DNA from: Halobacillus mangrovi
Lineage (GTDB): Bacteria > Bacillota > Bacilli > Bacillales > Halobacillaceae
Direction: 5' to 3'
Length of the DNA stretch: 64,000 nucleotides
NCBI RefSeq assembly: GCF_002097535.1
Contig: NZ_CP020772.1
Coordinates: 3,991,501 to 4,055,500 of the forward strand
Shown here: piece by piece, positions 7,185 to 16,400 of the stretch
Numbering within the stretch: position 1 is the stretch's first letter
How the letters are laid out: every line of letters begins with the position of its first letter
Notes under the pieces: model-generated
Seen by the model: the letters and a program-made list of their open reading frames with translations, nothing else
The model's database searches: none
Told to the model about the DNA's origin: nothing
Made by a program: the position numbers and the translations under genes

Positions 7185-8213
7185 ATGGGAAGCCATCATA
7201 TCATCGAGCCAAATGACATTCATCGTCTTCACTTGAATCATGTTTCTCCTATTTATGATTTCTATCACCATCACTTAAAGTTCAACCACTCGGCTAAGGC
7301 CAGGGAAGAAACAAAAGGTTATATACTATCAGCTCAATTTACTGCTTTCGAAGACCAGATAGCTGCTGCTGAGTTTCTCTACATGAACGATTACTTCGAA
7401 GGTTTAGCCGACCTTCTTGATTCTAATTCTTATTACCAAGAAATAACTGATCTCTACCAGATCATTCTTGAACGTAAAAAGACTCCTTTAAAGGAGCACG
7501 ATTTAGAAGAATTAAAGACCCTTAGTTTTGATCATCCATCCCTCCACTGCCTTCACCTCTTTTTACTTGCGTATGCTCATTACGATATTAAAAACTATGC
7601 TGGGATGGACAATTACACGGAGGATATCCAAGATGCCATGCTCTCACTGAAGGAGCCTTTGTTCCATTACTATATGAGACTACGTTTTGACGAGATGACG
7701 TTTCATCATTACTGGAAAAACAACCATGTCATTCTCGCAAAAAAATTTGCTTACAAATACATCAACGCAGGATTAGCCCCTCGAAAACAGCTGACTATGC
7801 ATCACAACCTAGCCCTTTGCCATGTGTTCGACGATTATGATTCGTCCATATATTATGCAAGAGCCACTTTAGAGATTGCGAAAAAGAATAATTTCGAAGA
7901 ATCCATCCGTATGATAAACAATCAGACAATCCCTTTTATTGCATCTTTTCATTGCAGAACAGAAAACATAACAACTGACGATCCAGTTGAAAAAGCCCAT
8001 TTAGCTATCGCAAATGGAAACACGGAGACAGCCATTCGGATTCTGAACTCGTTAAAAGAGCTCACACCTTTTCAGGAAAGTTACCTGGGTTTAGCTAAAA
8101 AAGACCTGCGTGCTCTAAAACGTGCGAAAGACAGATTTATCAACGATCATCGAGACCTATTTTTTGCTCAGCTACCCGAGGTATATATGAAAAGATTAAT
8201 GAATGCTTTGTAA
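7185..8213 (+). CDS. AimR-like (RRNPP) peptide-receptor protein lacking the HTH
   Basis: A protein of 342 residues built of helical TPR-like repeats. Its sequence pattern resembles the arbitrium receptor AimR: an SPIYDFYHHH segment near the N-terminus, a middle run of paired helices (HYWKNNHVILAKKFAYKYINAG), and a late EKAHLAIANGNTETAIRILNSL repeat. AimR of SPbeta phages is about 386 residues with an N-terminal HTH; here the ATG (after GGGGG, 7 bases) leaves no room for one, and an upstream TTG adds only five residues. No peptide gene follows, because a terminator starts at the stop codon. No phage genes are near. The function as a peptide sensor is inferred from family resemblance. Confidence 0.6.
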   Translation: MGSHHIIEPNDIHRLHLNHVSPIYDFYHHHLKFNHSAKAREETKGYILSAQFTAFEDQIAAAEFLYMNDYFEGLADLLDSNSYYQEITDLYQIILERKKTPLKEHDLEELKTLSFDHPSLHCLHLFLLAYAHYDIKNYAGMDNYTEDIQDAMLSLKEPLFHYYMRLRFDEMTFHHYWKNNHVILAKKFAYKYINAGLAPRKQLTMHHNLALCHVFDDYDSSIYYARATLEIAKKNNFEESIRMINNQTIPFIASFHCRTENITTDDPVEKAHLAIANGNTETAIRILNSLKELTPFQESYLGLAKKDLRALKRAKDRFINDHRDLFFAQLPEVYMKRLMNAL

Positions 8214-8246
8214 ACAGCTGCGACCATTTGAAGCCAGCTGTTTTTT
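8213..8246 (+). terminator. Rho-independent terminator
   Basis: AACAGCTG (8213-8220) pairs with CAGCTGTT (8235-8242), followed by a T run. It overlaps the last base of the AimR-like stop codon and rules out a co-transcribed downstream peptide gene. Confidence 0.8.
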
Positions 8247-8297
8247 CTCGTCCACTTTTTGCTTCACACAAGGATTTTTAGGGACTTCCGGAGAAAT

Positions 8298-8313
8298 AGT
8301 GTAGCCATACACT
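8298..8313. promoter_or_regulatory. palindrome AGTGTA-N4-TACACT upstream of the DinB gene
   Basis: A perfect 6+6 inverted repeat 20 bp before the DinB start codon. It may be an operator; no regulator can be named. Confidence 0.3.
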
Positions 8314-8333
8314 TTTTAAAATGAGGGATACCC

Positions 8334-8804
8334 ATGAATATGTATTGCCAAAGCGCTTTCCATCAATTAGAAGTCGTCATTGCATCTATATCTGAAATCG
8401 TCGGCCAGCTGGAGGAAGAAGATCTTCATTATCGCCCAACGAAAGGAAAATATTCAATCGGTGAACTGCTTGAGCATATCGCTATCATTCCTGCTGCAGA
8501 TGGCCGTGTACTAGAAGAAGCATCCGAAGTTCAAATGAAAGATTTTCACCATTCATTTCAACCAAAAACTAAGGCCGAGATATTAAATAGAATGTTTGAT
8601 CATTTTGCCCTGTTAAGATCTCAATATGAAAATTATTCAGAAGACCACCTTTTTACCGAAACAACCTCCTGGTGGGGAGTCACCTATACAAGGTTTGAAT
8701 GGCTGCTTCAAATCGTTGCTCACATGTACCACCACCGCGGACAATTGCACGCCATGCTTGTCCACACATATAACAAAGACCCAGAGATTCTATTATTCGA
8801 ATAA
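8334..8804 (+). CDS. DinB family protein (putative metal-dependent hydrolase/transferase)
   Basis: A 156-residue four-helix DinB/YfiT-type protein. The expected metal ligands are visible: a His in helix 2 (LLEHIAIIPA, about residue 47) and the HMYHHRGQLHAML segment (about 129-141) supplying two more. Members bind Ni or Zn; some are bacillithiol or mycothiol transferases, most are uncharacterised. Bacillithiol-transferase activity would fit a Bacillaceae host that also has BrxA, but this is inference. GAGGG lies 6 bases before the ATG. It is a single gene with a long hairpin downstream. Confidence 0.8.
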   Translation: MNMYCQSAFHQLEVVIASISEIVGQLEEEDLHYRPTKGKYSIGELLEHIAIIPAADGRVLEEASEVQMKDFHHSFQPKTKAEILNRMFDHFALLRSQYENYSEDHLFTETTSWWGVTYTRFEWLLQIVAHMYHHRGQLHAMLVHTYNKDPEILLFE

Positions 8805-8819
8805 TTGCCCCCTTTACTA

Positions 8820-8856
8820 CCCCTCAGGTCATCCATATATTGGATGACCTGAGGGG
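8820..8856. terminator. long perfect hairpin between convergent genes
   Basis: Sixteen-base arms, 8820-8835 and 8841-8856, pair perfectly around a 5-base loop TATAT. There is no strong T run on either side, so termination is likely but not certain. The 3' arm shares TGGATGACCTGAGG with the hairpin at 9575-9607 on the other side of the peptidase E gene. Confidence 0.6.
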
Positions 8857-8874
8857 TTAAATTTTCATTTACTT

Positions 8875-9552
8875 CTACAGCTCTTTTTCTTCAGCTTTTC
8901 CGTTTGTTACTTGGACATAATAAGCCTTGGCCTGGGGGCGAGAACGGACGACTTTCTTCAATTCTCCATCAATAAAGTGAACAGCAGCACCATCATCTAA
9001 CGCATAGCCTGGCATCATTGTTCCTGTTTCTATATTCTTTAGGAAGGTCGGCCGCCTTTTTTCCTCGCCATCGTAATGAGGACAGCAGCTGCCTTTTAGA
9101 ATACCTAAACAAGGAAGAGGCTCGAGATCTTCTCCGTAAGAATCCGTCAAACCCTCCTCAAACCAGCAGATAGCTCCAGCACTGATTCCTGCTAGCACGA
9201 CACCTTTTTCTAAAGCTTCCTGTAGGATTTCTACGAGCCCCCATTCCTCCCAGAGAACCAGCATATTCTTCGTTGATCCACCACCGACATAAAGAATATC
9301 CTGATCAAGAACAAAATTTCTCAGCTCTCTTGTCGATGGTTTAAATAAGCTGAGATGATTCGGCTTGCAATGCTTTTGGTTAAAAAAGTCATAAAAGCGT
9401 TCGATATAGCTGTCTGCATCACCACTCGCCGTCGGAACGAAACAAACCTTTGGCTTCTCCTTATTCACTTGATTCAGTATGTAATCATCTAATTCAGGGT
9501 TATCCGGTTCCATAGAAAATCCACCGCCACCCATAGCTATAATTTGTTTCAT
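8875..9552 (-). CDS. peptidase E-like S51 family protein
   Basis: A 225-residue protein of peptidase family S51. The nucleophile Ser lies in AGISAGAICWF (about residue 120-130), GGGSTKNM precedes it, and the family His follows in CCPHYDGE. The N-terminal MGGGGFS loop and PTASGDADSYI are also conserved. E. coli PepE removes N-terminal Asp from dipeptides; the longer Bacillus members are less well defined, so dipeptidase activity is probable rather than shown. It acts in the cytoplasm with no signal peptide. It is monocistronic, with hairpins at both ends. Confidence 0.85.
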   Translation of the reverse strand: MKQIIAMGGGGFSMEPDNPELDDYILNQVNKEKPKVCFVPTASGDADSYIERFYDFFNQKHCKPNHLSLFKPSTRELRNFVLDQDILYVGGGSTKNMLVLWEEWGLVEILQEALEKGVVLAGISAGAICWFEEGLTDSYGEDLEPLPCLGILKGSCCPHYDGEEKRRPTFLKNIETGTMMPGYALDDGAAVHFIDGELKKVVRSRPQAKAYYVQVTNGKAEEKEL

Positions 9553-9574
9553 ATTCTCTCTCCTTTTAATTACA

Positions 9575-9607
9575 CCTCAGCCCTTCCATATTATGGATGA
9601 CCTGAGG
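9575..9607 (-). terminator. imperfect hairpin after the FNT channel gene
   Basis: CCTCAG pairs with CTGAGG and TCCAT with ATGGA around a 3-base loop, with an unpaired internal stretch between. Position just after the channel stop codon suggests termination. It shares its 3' arm sequence with the hairpin at 8820-8856. Confidence 0.45.
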
Positions 9608-9623
9608 CGTCTAATAATGGATG

Positions 9624-10526
9624 TTATTTTCTAGATCCCTTCCCTAAGGAGGTTTGAATATCTTCTTTATAGGCATAAGAGAACAACAGGGAAACTAATA
9701 TACCCCCGCCGATTAAGTTCCCGATACTTGCCGGAAGAAGATTAAAGAAGATGTATTCATACCACGTATATTTATCAGAAGCGAGGAAGCCCATACTAAA
9801 ATATCCCATGTTGGCGGCACTGTGCTGGAAATTACCTGCCACGAACAATATAACAGGAAGCATTGTACCTAAGAACTTCCCCGTAATATCTCGGGCTGCT
9901 GTGGTGAGAAAAGCCGCCATTCCAATCAGCCAGTTCGCTAATATCCCTGACACTAAGATCTCAAACCATCCTTTGACTCCATAGTCCAGAAATTTCATTT
10001 TATGATCTAAAAACATGGAAAGTTCATTGTAAAAAGTGCCGGGTAACGACCCTGACAGCTGAATCAGCACACCGACCATAAAGGCTCCCAGGATGTTTCC
10101 AACATAAGAGGAAGCCCAGAATTTATAGATATTCGCTTTCATTAACCCTGCCTTATTAAATAAATACGAAGGCAGCAATACATTGATTTCCGTGAATAAT
10201 ACCGATCCTGAGATGAACACCATCGCATAACCTGCGGCGAAACCCAGACCAGAAAGCAAATGATAGATCCCTTTCGTTTCCACGCCGGATGCCAGCAATA
10301 TCGAAAAGATCGCACCAAATGTCATAAATGATCCTGCGGTAAGCGCTAATAAGAACTGAGCTCTAAATGGTTTAGCTAAGTGATCGCGTCCTTTTTCACC
10401 GAATTCATCTACGATTTGGGAAGGGATATAAAATTGTCGACCGGGACGATCAATTTTATTATTCTTCATATTCGTTTCTTTATTTTCATTCTCCTCATTT
10501 TGACTATATTCTTCATTTTCATTCAT
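9624..10526 (-). CDS. formate/nitrite transporter (FNT) family membrane protein
   Basis: A 300-residue polytopic protein. An unusually long acidic, Asn-rich N-terminal tail (about 1-55, with repeated NEN/EEN) precedes six membrane helices. The FNT signature region lies around GSVLFTEINVLLPSYLFNKAG, and the Ser/His pore segment around FVAGNFQHSAANMGYF. FNT channels pass formate, nitrite, lactate or hydrosulfide; which anion is not evident. The start at 10524-10526 follows GGAGGG by 7 bases. No formate or nitrite metabolism genes adjoin. Confidence 0.85.
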   Translation of the reverse strand: MNENEEYSQNEENENKETNMKNNKIDRPGRQFYIPSQIVDEFGEKGRDHLAKPFRAQFLLALTAGSFMTFGAIFSILLASGVETKGIYHLLSGLGFAAGYAMVFISGSVLFTEINVLLPSYLFNKAGLMKANIYKFWASSYVGNILGAFMVGVLIQLSGSLPGTFYNELSMFLDHKMKFLDYGVKGWFEILVSGILANWLIGMAAFLTTAARDITGKFLGTMLPVILFVAGNFQHSAANMGYFSMGFLASDKYTWYEYIFFNLLPASIGNLIGGGILVSLLFSYAYKEDIQTSLGKGSRK

Positions 10527-10642
10527 TGTCATCCCTCCAATGCAACTCTTATTCCCACATTTGTCGGAAGATAATCTATAGAGCGAATAACTCAAGCCGA
10601 TTAGAGCAGAGTATAAATAAAATGTTTCAAAGGAGAATCAGT

Positions 10643-10816
10643 ATGCCTAGAGACCAAATATGTTTGGCCTGTGGTGGTGAAGGATTGCTTATGGATGACG
10701 AAGAATGGAAATATACTTGTAAAATCTGCGGTGGAAGTGGATATAGAAATCAAGATGGTCCTGTTTATAACAGGGAAGTTGCGGATGTTGATGAAATGAA
10801 CCGGATATTGGACTAA
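10643..10816 (+). CDS. small protein with two CxxCGGxG zinc motifs
   Basis: A protein of 57 residues. CLACGGEG (7-14) and CKICGGSG (27-34) are paired motifs like the CxxCxGxG repeats of the DnaJ zinc domain, so one zinc ion held by four Cys is expected. The tail is acidic. AAAGGAG stands 7 bases before the ATG. The gene is divergent from the FNT channel. No enzyme domain is present; a role in protein binding or redox chaperoning is only a guess from the motif. Confidence 0.7.
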   Translation: MPRDQICLACGGEGLLMDDEEWKYTCKICGGSGYRNQDGPVYNREVADVDEMNRILD

Positions 10817-10841
10817 TAACCAAGTTTATTAGCACGTGTCT

Positions 10842-10864
10842 AGCGCTGATTCCTTATCAGCGCT
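10842..10864 (+). terminator. hairpin after the small zinc protein gene
   Basis: AGCGCTGAT pairs with ATCAGCGCT around a 5-base loop. The T tract is weak. Confidence 0.55.
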
Positions 10865-10930
10865 TATTTACCATTGTAACTGCTGACCTCTCCCTTTGAT
10901 ATCAACAGGTATAAGCAGATTCTGTGATCA

Positions 10931-10963
10931 AAAAAAGACATAAGCCTCTGAAGGCTTATGTCT
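10931..10963 (-). terminator. terminator of the ABC exporter operon
   Basis: AGACATAAGCCT (10936-10947) pairs with AGGCTTATGTCT (10952-10963). On the minus strand it is followed by TTTTTT, just past the DUF4064 gene. Confidence 0.85.
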
Positions 10964-10975
10964 CTATCTCTTTAC

Positions 10976-11428
10976 TCAATAACTTTCTAATGTATTCGGA
11001 TCTTCTGCTGGCTTTTTCTTTTTACGTACAAGAGCAATAATTCCAGCAATTAAGTAAGCTACTCCTGCAAATAGCCCGAGACCAACCGTTCCAAAAGTCA
11101 TCACAATCGCTGTGATGATCAAAATGATACCTGCTGCTTTCGGTTTTTTATCTCCTTTAAGGAAAACAATTGAGAGGACACCAAGCGCAATGGCAAGTAC
11201 GGCAGCCACAAGAATCACGGTTGTGAATGTTCCTAGAAAATCAATCATCTGGTCCATATTAATGTTACCTAATTCATCTGCATTCGGAGCGGTATTGATG
11301 CCTCTCTCGATTTCAGCTCTGAAATCCGGATTGTCTTTCACACTGAGTAAAATTCCAGCGAGCACAACAGGAATAGCGTACAAAAGTATGCCAATGACTG
11401 TAAAAATAATTTCAGCTGTACGTTTCAT
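10976..11428 (-). CDS. DUF4064 membrane protein
   Basis: A protein of 150 residues with four hydrophobic segments (about 6-28, 66-88, 97-112, 114-133), a short extracytoplasmic loop after the first, and a basic tail KKKKK. The pattern fits the DUF4064 family of small Bacillus membrane proteins. It is the last gene of an operon with the ABC ATPase and permease, 18 bases after the permease stop, with AAAGGAGG before the ATG. The role is unknown; by position it could be an accessory subunit of the exporter. Confidence 0.7.
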   Translation of the reverse strand: MKRTAEIIFTVIGILLYAIPVVLAGILLSVKDNPDFRAEIERGINTAPNADELGNINMDQMIDFLGTFTTVILVAAVLAIALGVLSIVFLKGDKKPKAAGIILIITAIVMTFGTVGLGLFAGVAYLIAGIIALVRKKKKPAEDPNTLESY

Positions 11429-11446
11429 TTGGATTCCTCCTTTAAA

Positions 11447-12409
11447 TTAAGCACCAGCCACGTCCCTTTTTGAAAAGAAAGTCCAGGACAGGGCTACGAA
11501 TATTATATAATACACGATCAAGACAGTAACTGAAAACCCTGGCGTGATGTCTGAAATTAGCGGGGTCCCTTCAATAAACTGATTCAAGTCCGTGTTGGCA
11601 AACAGAATATACTTCGCCCACTCCTTATCCTGAAGGAATAAGACGATGGAATTCCCCGCCATCATTAGGAAAATCGCAACACCGATAGCTAGTGAGCTGT
11701 TCCGGAATACGGCTGAAATCATGAAAGCGAAAGTAGCCATGATCAGCAAATTCACAGAGCTCAGTAAATATTGGGCAACGGTGTGTCCGAAGATCTGCGT
11801 TTCCTGTATATTGCCATCTTGCCTAAACAAGTAGGTTTGATTCAAACTGTCAATTCCAAAAAGGATGGATCCCACAATGAAGGATAGTACATATAAGAAG
11901 AGCAGCATAGTCAATGCAAAGACTAGCACAGACACATATTTCGAGAACAAGATTTTCGTACGGGAGATCGGGCGTATCAACAAAAGCTTAATGGTTCCCC
12001 ATTTAAATTCATTTGCAATGGCACCTGCTGCTACTATAATCGTAAACAAGCTGATAACCGAGACATTCGTACGGTTATCCCTTAAAAAATCCCACACATC
12101 GTATTCTGTTGGTTTTATGTTATTTTCTATACGGTATTCATTCATTTCTATATCCATCATGGAAGGGTACTGAATCTGCTCACCTGATTGACCAAACTTA
12201 GGATCTTGCAGTTGTTCATTCTGTTCTTGTAGCTCCTGTTTCCAGTCCTCTCCTGTAGGCACATCACCTCCAAGAAAAGAAGCGTCGACTTTCATAAATA
12301 TACCAAACCCAATAATCAGTACCCCTAGAATAATGAACATAATCCAGGTAGCTATTTGAGAGTAAAGTTTTATTTGTTCGTTTTTGACTAATTGAAAGAA
12401 GTTACTCAA
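11447..12409 (-). CDS. ABC-2 type transporter permease
   Basis: A protein of about 320 residues with one N-terminal membrane helix (about 20-40), a large extracytoplasmic loop rich in Gln and Glu (about 45-110), then five helices from about residue 120, as in ABC-2/NatB-like permeases. The likely start is a TTG at 12407-12409 with GGAGAGG six bases upstream; this overlaps the ATPase stop codon. A TTG five codons upstream is possible. It pairs with the ATPase encoded just upstream to form an exporter, of unknown substrate (drug, lipid or peptide). Confidence 0.8.
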   Translation of the reverse strand: MSNFFQLVKNEQIKLYSQIATWIMFIILGVLIIGFGIFMKVDASFLGGDVPTGEDWKQELQEQNEQLQDPKFGQSGEQIQYPSMMDIEMNEYRIENNIKPTEYDVWDFLRDNRTNVSVISLFTIIVAAGAIANEFKWGTIKLLLIRPISRTKILFSKYVSVLVFALTMLLFLYVLSFIVGSILFGIDSLNQTYLFRQDGNIQETQIFGHTVAQYLLSSVNLLIMATFAFMISAVFRNSSLAIGVAIFLMMAGNSIVLFLQDKEWAKYILFANTDLNQFIEGTPLISDITPGFSVTVLIVYYIIFVALSWTFFSKRDVAGA

Positions 12410-13322
12410 TCGATCCCTCTCCAATCACATCTAAGAATTTATCCTCTAGCGTTGAGCGTTTAACGTTGACGCTATATACATCAACCTCTGCCTTCACAAG
12501 TCTTTGTATGAGTTGAGGAATTTGATCTCGTTGAATTGTAAAATTTAATACATCTTGTTCGACTTCTACAGTTCCCTCAAGGAAGTCAGCCAGTACACCT
12601 TTAGCTTTATCAAGTGGAGCGGCTTCAAGGGAGACTTCTTTCTTTTCTGACTGCTTTAGTGCTTCTTTTACAGGCTGGATAGAAATAAGCTCTCCACTTT
12701 TTATAATGCCGATGCGATCACACATCATTTCCATCTCTGATAAAATATGACTGGAAACAATGACGGCGACCCCCTCTTCTGCAGCTAACCGCCTAATGTA
12801 CGAACGGATCTCTCTGATCCCTGAAGGATCCAACCCATTAGTTGGCTCGTCCAAGATCAAGATAGATGGATTGTGCAATAATGCCTGGGCAATACCAAGG
12901 CGCTGCCTCATCCCTAATGAATATTTACCGACCTTATCTTTCATCCGTTTCTCCAACCCAACCAGCTGGACAACTTCTGTAATTCGTTCATCCGTTATCC
13001 CAGGAATCATTCGCGCGTAATGACGCAAATTTTTCCAGCCGCTCATGAAAGGATACATTTCCGGGTTCTCAACAATCCCCCCAACATGTCGGATCGCTCG
13101 CTTGTATTCCTTTTTGACACTATGCCCCTTTATAATGACGTCGCCTTCTGTCATATCCATCAGCCCGACCATCATGCGGATTGTTGTCGTCTTCCCAGCT
13201 CCATTCGGCCCAAGAAACCCGAAGACTTCTCCGCTGTATATTTCAAAGTTCAAACCTTTAATAATCGGTTTATTTCCAATTGTTTTTGTCAAATTTTTCA
13301 ACTGCATGACTGCTTCATTCAA
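12402..13322 (-). CDS. ABC transporter ATP-binding protein
   Basis: A protein of 306 residues. Walker A is GPNGAGKTTT, the signature motif SLGMRQRLG, Walker B ILILDEPTNGLDP, followed by a switch His in VSSHIL. The C-terminal 80 residues are an extra domain often seen in drug or antibiotic exporter ATPases of the BcrA/NatA type. The start is a TTG (13320-13322) with GGAGG 8 bases upstream, giving an N-terminus of NEAVMQLKNLTK; a frame extends 8 codons further but lacks a ribosome site. First gene of a three-gene operon with permease and DUF4064 protein. Confidence 0.85.
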   Translation of the reverse strand: MNEAVMQLKNLTKTIGNKPIIKGLNFEIYSGEVFGFLGPNGAGKTTTIRMMVGLMDMTEGDVIIKGHSVKKEYKRAIRHVGGIVENPEMYPFMSGWKNLRHYARMIPGITDERITEVVQLVGLEKRMKDKVGKYSLGMRQRLGIAQALLHNPSILILDEPTNGLDPSGIREIRSYIRRLAAEEGVAVIVSSHILSEMEMMCDRIGIIKSGELISIQPVKEALKQSEKKEVSLEAAPLDKAKGVLADFLEGTVEVEQDVLNFTIQRDQIPQLIQRLVKAEVDVYSVNVKRSTLEDKFLDVIGEGSIE

Positions 13323-13397
13323 AAGATCTTCCTCCTTCCAATCCACTTATTCTACGTCTGAATACCAATCTCGTTTCACTATTTTGATAAAATCTGC

Positions 13398-13433
13398 AAA
13401 AAAAGCAGGAGGCTGTCTTCCTCACAGACTCCT
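13398..13433 (-). terminator. terminator of the large membrane protein gene
   Basis: AGGAGGCTGT (13407-13416) pairs with ACAGACTCCT (13424-13433) with one mismatch, and a T run follows on the minus strand. Confidence 0.75.
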
Positions 13434-13449
13434 ACACAACGAACTTCAT

Positions 13450-16400
13450 TTAATTCCATTTTTTTAAAGATAACCAAAGTCGTTTCAATTTTCGTTCCAC
13501 AGGCTTCTCAGAAACAGAACGCTGCTTCTGCCATTCATTGTAACTGGCGATTCCAATAAGAAGCAGTCCGGCTAACAGCAAGTAAACCCACCACGGGACG
13601 TTCCCCCAATAAGGTCTTGTCTGATAGATGACATTGAAGATTAGAACACCCATCCCAACAAAAAAGTAGGATTTGATACGGAACTGCATTCCTAAAATCA
13701 TTGAGATCAACGATAAACCGCCAATCATCCAAGCATCCCAAATTGTATGGCTTTGAATCGCGTCAATCACGAGGTAAGCAGCGACAAGCAGAACGACCCC
13801 AAACTGAATGTGATTCATCATATAAGGATACTCTTTCCACTTTCGTCCTCTCAGAAAAGAAAGAATGACTAGGACTGGCAAGACTTGAAGCTCAGCTTCG
13901 ATTAAATCAGGAATCCATTCACGATAATCAAGCAAAACCAAACTATAGGAAGTGTAAAGACTGATCACCCCAGCTGTGTAGAAAATCTTGTTTCCTAAAG
14001 GCTGTGGCCACTTAGATGCGTTTAAAAAGAACCATAGCCCAGCTAATAGGACCGGAATAATTCTGATCCAGACATTTTCGTCCATAGCCGTTACTGTATT
14101 CAAATAGAACAAATACACAAGCGCTGTCCATGAGTAGGCATCCACTTTAACACCAGATCCAATTAGTAATCTATGGAAGAAGCGGCCGGCTGCAAGAAGA
14201 GTGACTATACAACCAACCAGGGCAATGATGAGTAACTCGTGCTCCCAGCCGTTACTCACCTTCTCCAAGAGATCAATCATCATCAATAACGGGATAAATC
14301 GAACGAGTGACCATTCTCGACGGTGTAAAAAGAATTGGATGAGACAAACGTAACTGAGGATCGGTAACAACTCAATTGTGGGGATATCTTCAAATCTAGT
14401 GATAAGCAAAAACAGCCCGAGTATGGAAAACGGAATCGCATACCATTCCATTCTTCGCTTCCACACATAAGGTGCTGCACCCCATATTCCCGTAATCACT
14501 ATACTGGTTAGGTAGAAGGCATACTCATTTGGTACCGTAGTCCACCATCGATAATAACTTGGGAGCGTGGAAATAAGGAAAAACAAGACCGTCAAAAATC
14601 CGTACAGCATGAGTTTGATCTCCCATTCCCTTTTCGCTAAAAACGTACTGAACCCATAAAGGCTGAGCGGTACACATAAAACCAAGGGATGGATCGTCGG
14701 CACATTTATTTGATCCAGCATAATAGCAGCTATAATCAATGGAAGAAGAATATGCGCTGTTCCATAGAAGTATGGACGGAGCTCAAGTCTATTCTTTTCA
14801 CCAATCTCCCCAATCAAAATTAAAAGGACAGGTGCAAAACTCATATAAATAACGAAAGAAGAAAACGTCTCAAATGCAAAAGTGTCTAGTAAGGATGTGT
14901 AGAAGGAAAGGGTCACAATTGAGACGAGCACCCACAGTAATCGCTCTTTTGAATACTGCACAAGCCCCCCCATCATGCCAATACCAACAAACAGAAGCAA
15001 TGGCCTGATAACAACTGGGTCAATTTGTGCGTTATTTAATAGTAAGATCATAGCCAGTATATAGGTGCCCTGCCCTACGTAAAATGTAGATTTCGCTAAT
15101 CCTTTCTCTTTGAATCTCACCCAACCGTAATGAATAGCTAAAAGTGAAATCCCCGCTACTGCTAAGTGAAAAGGAAGGGCTAAACCTTCCTCATATGAAG
15201 GATACAGATTAACCAGCGGATTATAGAAAAGAACTGCAGACAAGCATAGCGTCACTGGTTGAATCCAATAGGTTGTTTCTTTAATATCCTTACTAACTGT
15301 TTTTCTTTTAACAAGATAAGCAAGGATAGCAATGATTAAAAACATGAGTGAACTATATCCGTAAAACAACTCATTCAAGCTGTAAGCGATACATGCGATC
15401 AAGACAAAAACGGATACATAAAAGGAGCTATCCTGGACGGATTTCAGAGAGCGCTGCTTTGTCAATAAGCCTACATAAACCAACAAAACAGAAGCGCCTA
15501 TGAACATGAACAAGAAAAGCGGTCCTGATTTGGTTAACTCCCACAACTGCCATAGCGTGACGAAGAAAAAGACCGGCGACATATAAGCGAAAACAGGATG
15601 CTTTGTAAGGTTGGAAAGAATCAGGTAATTGGCCGTAATGATCCCATAAGCAGCCAAAAGAAACCATGATCCTTCTTCCCCTCTTAAAGCAATGCTTTCG
15701 TAACTGATATAGATGAAAGCAAAGAATGAAACAACACCACTCGTATAACGAAACACTTTTTCTATAAATCTATGGTTCTTAAATACATTGGCAAAACCTA
15801 AGTAAATCAAACCGACAACAGCATAGACCGTAACATCGACCGACTGTAAAGGTGAGTGTTCAACAAGCTGATACACGGCATAAACGACCATGACTGAGAA
15901 GACAAATTGGTACTCTTTGGTTTTGTAGACAAATACCATCGCCATATAAATACTTGCCGTTAACAGTAGGTTGAAGCTGTAAAAAACTCCACTTTCAAAG
16001 AAAAACAACAATAAAACAGTTGAAAGGACAAGATTCAACTGAGCATATAAAGGAACTTCCTTCAAAAACAACTGCCATCTCTTCGAATCTTTGAAACGGA
16101 CGTAAACGAGAAGCAAACTTGCATTGTAGATCATCAGCATCAAATAAAAAGCATCAACATTCAACGGAAGCGCACCTAGAGCAAAGCCTACCGCCAGGGA
16201 TAAGAACACCAGGGATATCCATACATACAACCTGGAGGAATGAGCGTATGCATTCCGAATGTATAACGGGAGCGGAATCAATGTCCCAAGTAAGCCAAGA
16301 AGATACTTCCCTTCCCCAAACAACGATAAGTAACTGCCAAACAGATCAAAATAACCGATCGCAAGGATTACGATGGGAATGAGCAGACTTCCTAAAGTTA

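Noticed and set aside
8214..8333. search for an AimP-like pheromone gene behind the AimR-like gene
   Set aside because: The gap contains a terminator and a palindrome but no short frame with a signal peptide.
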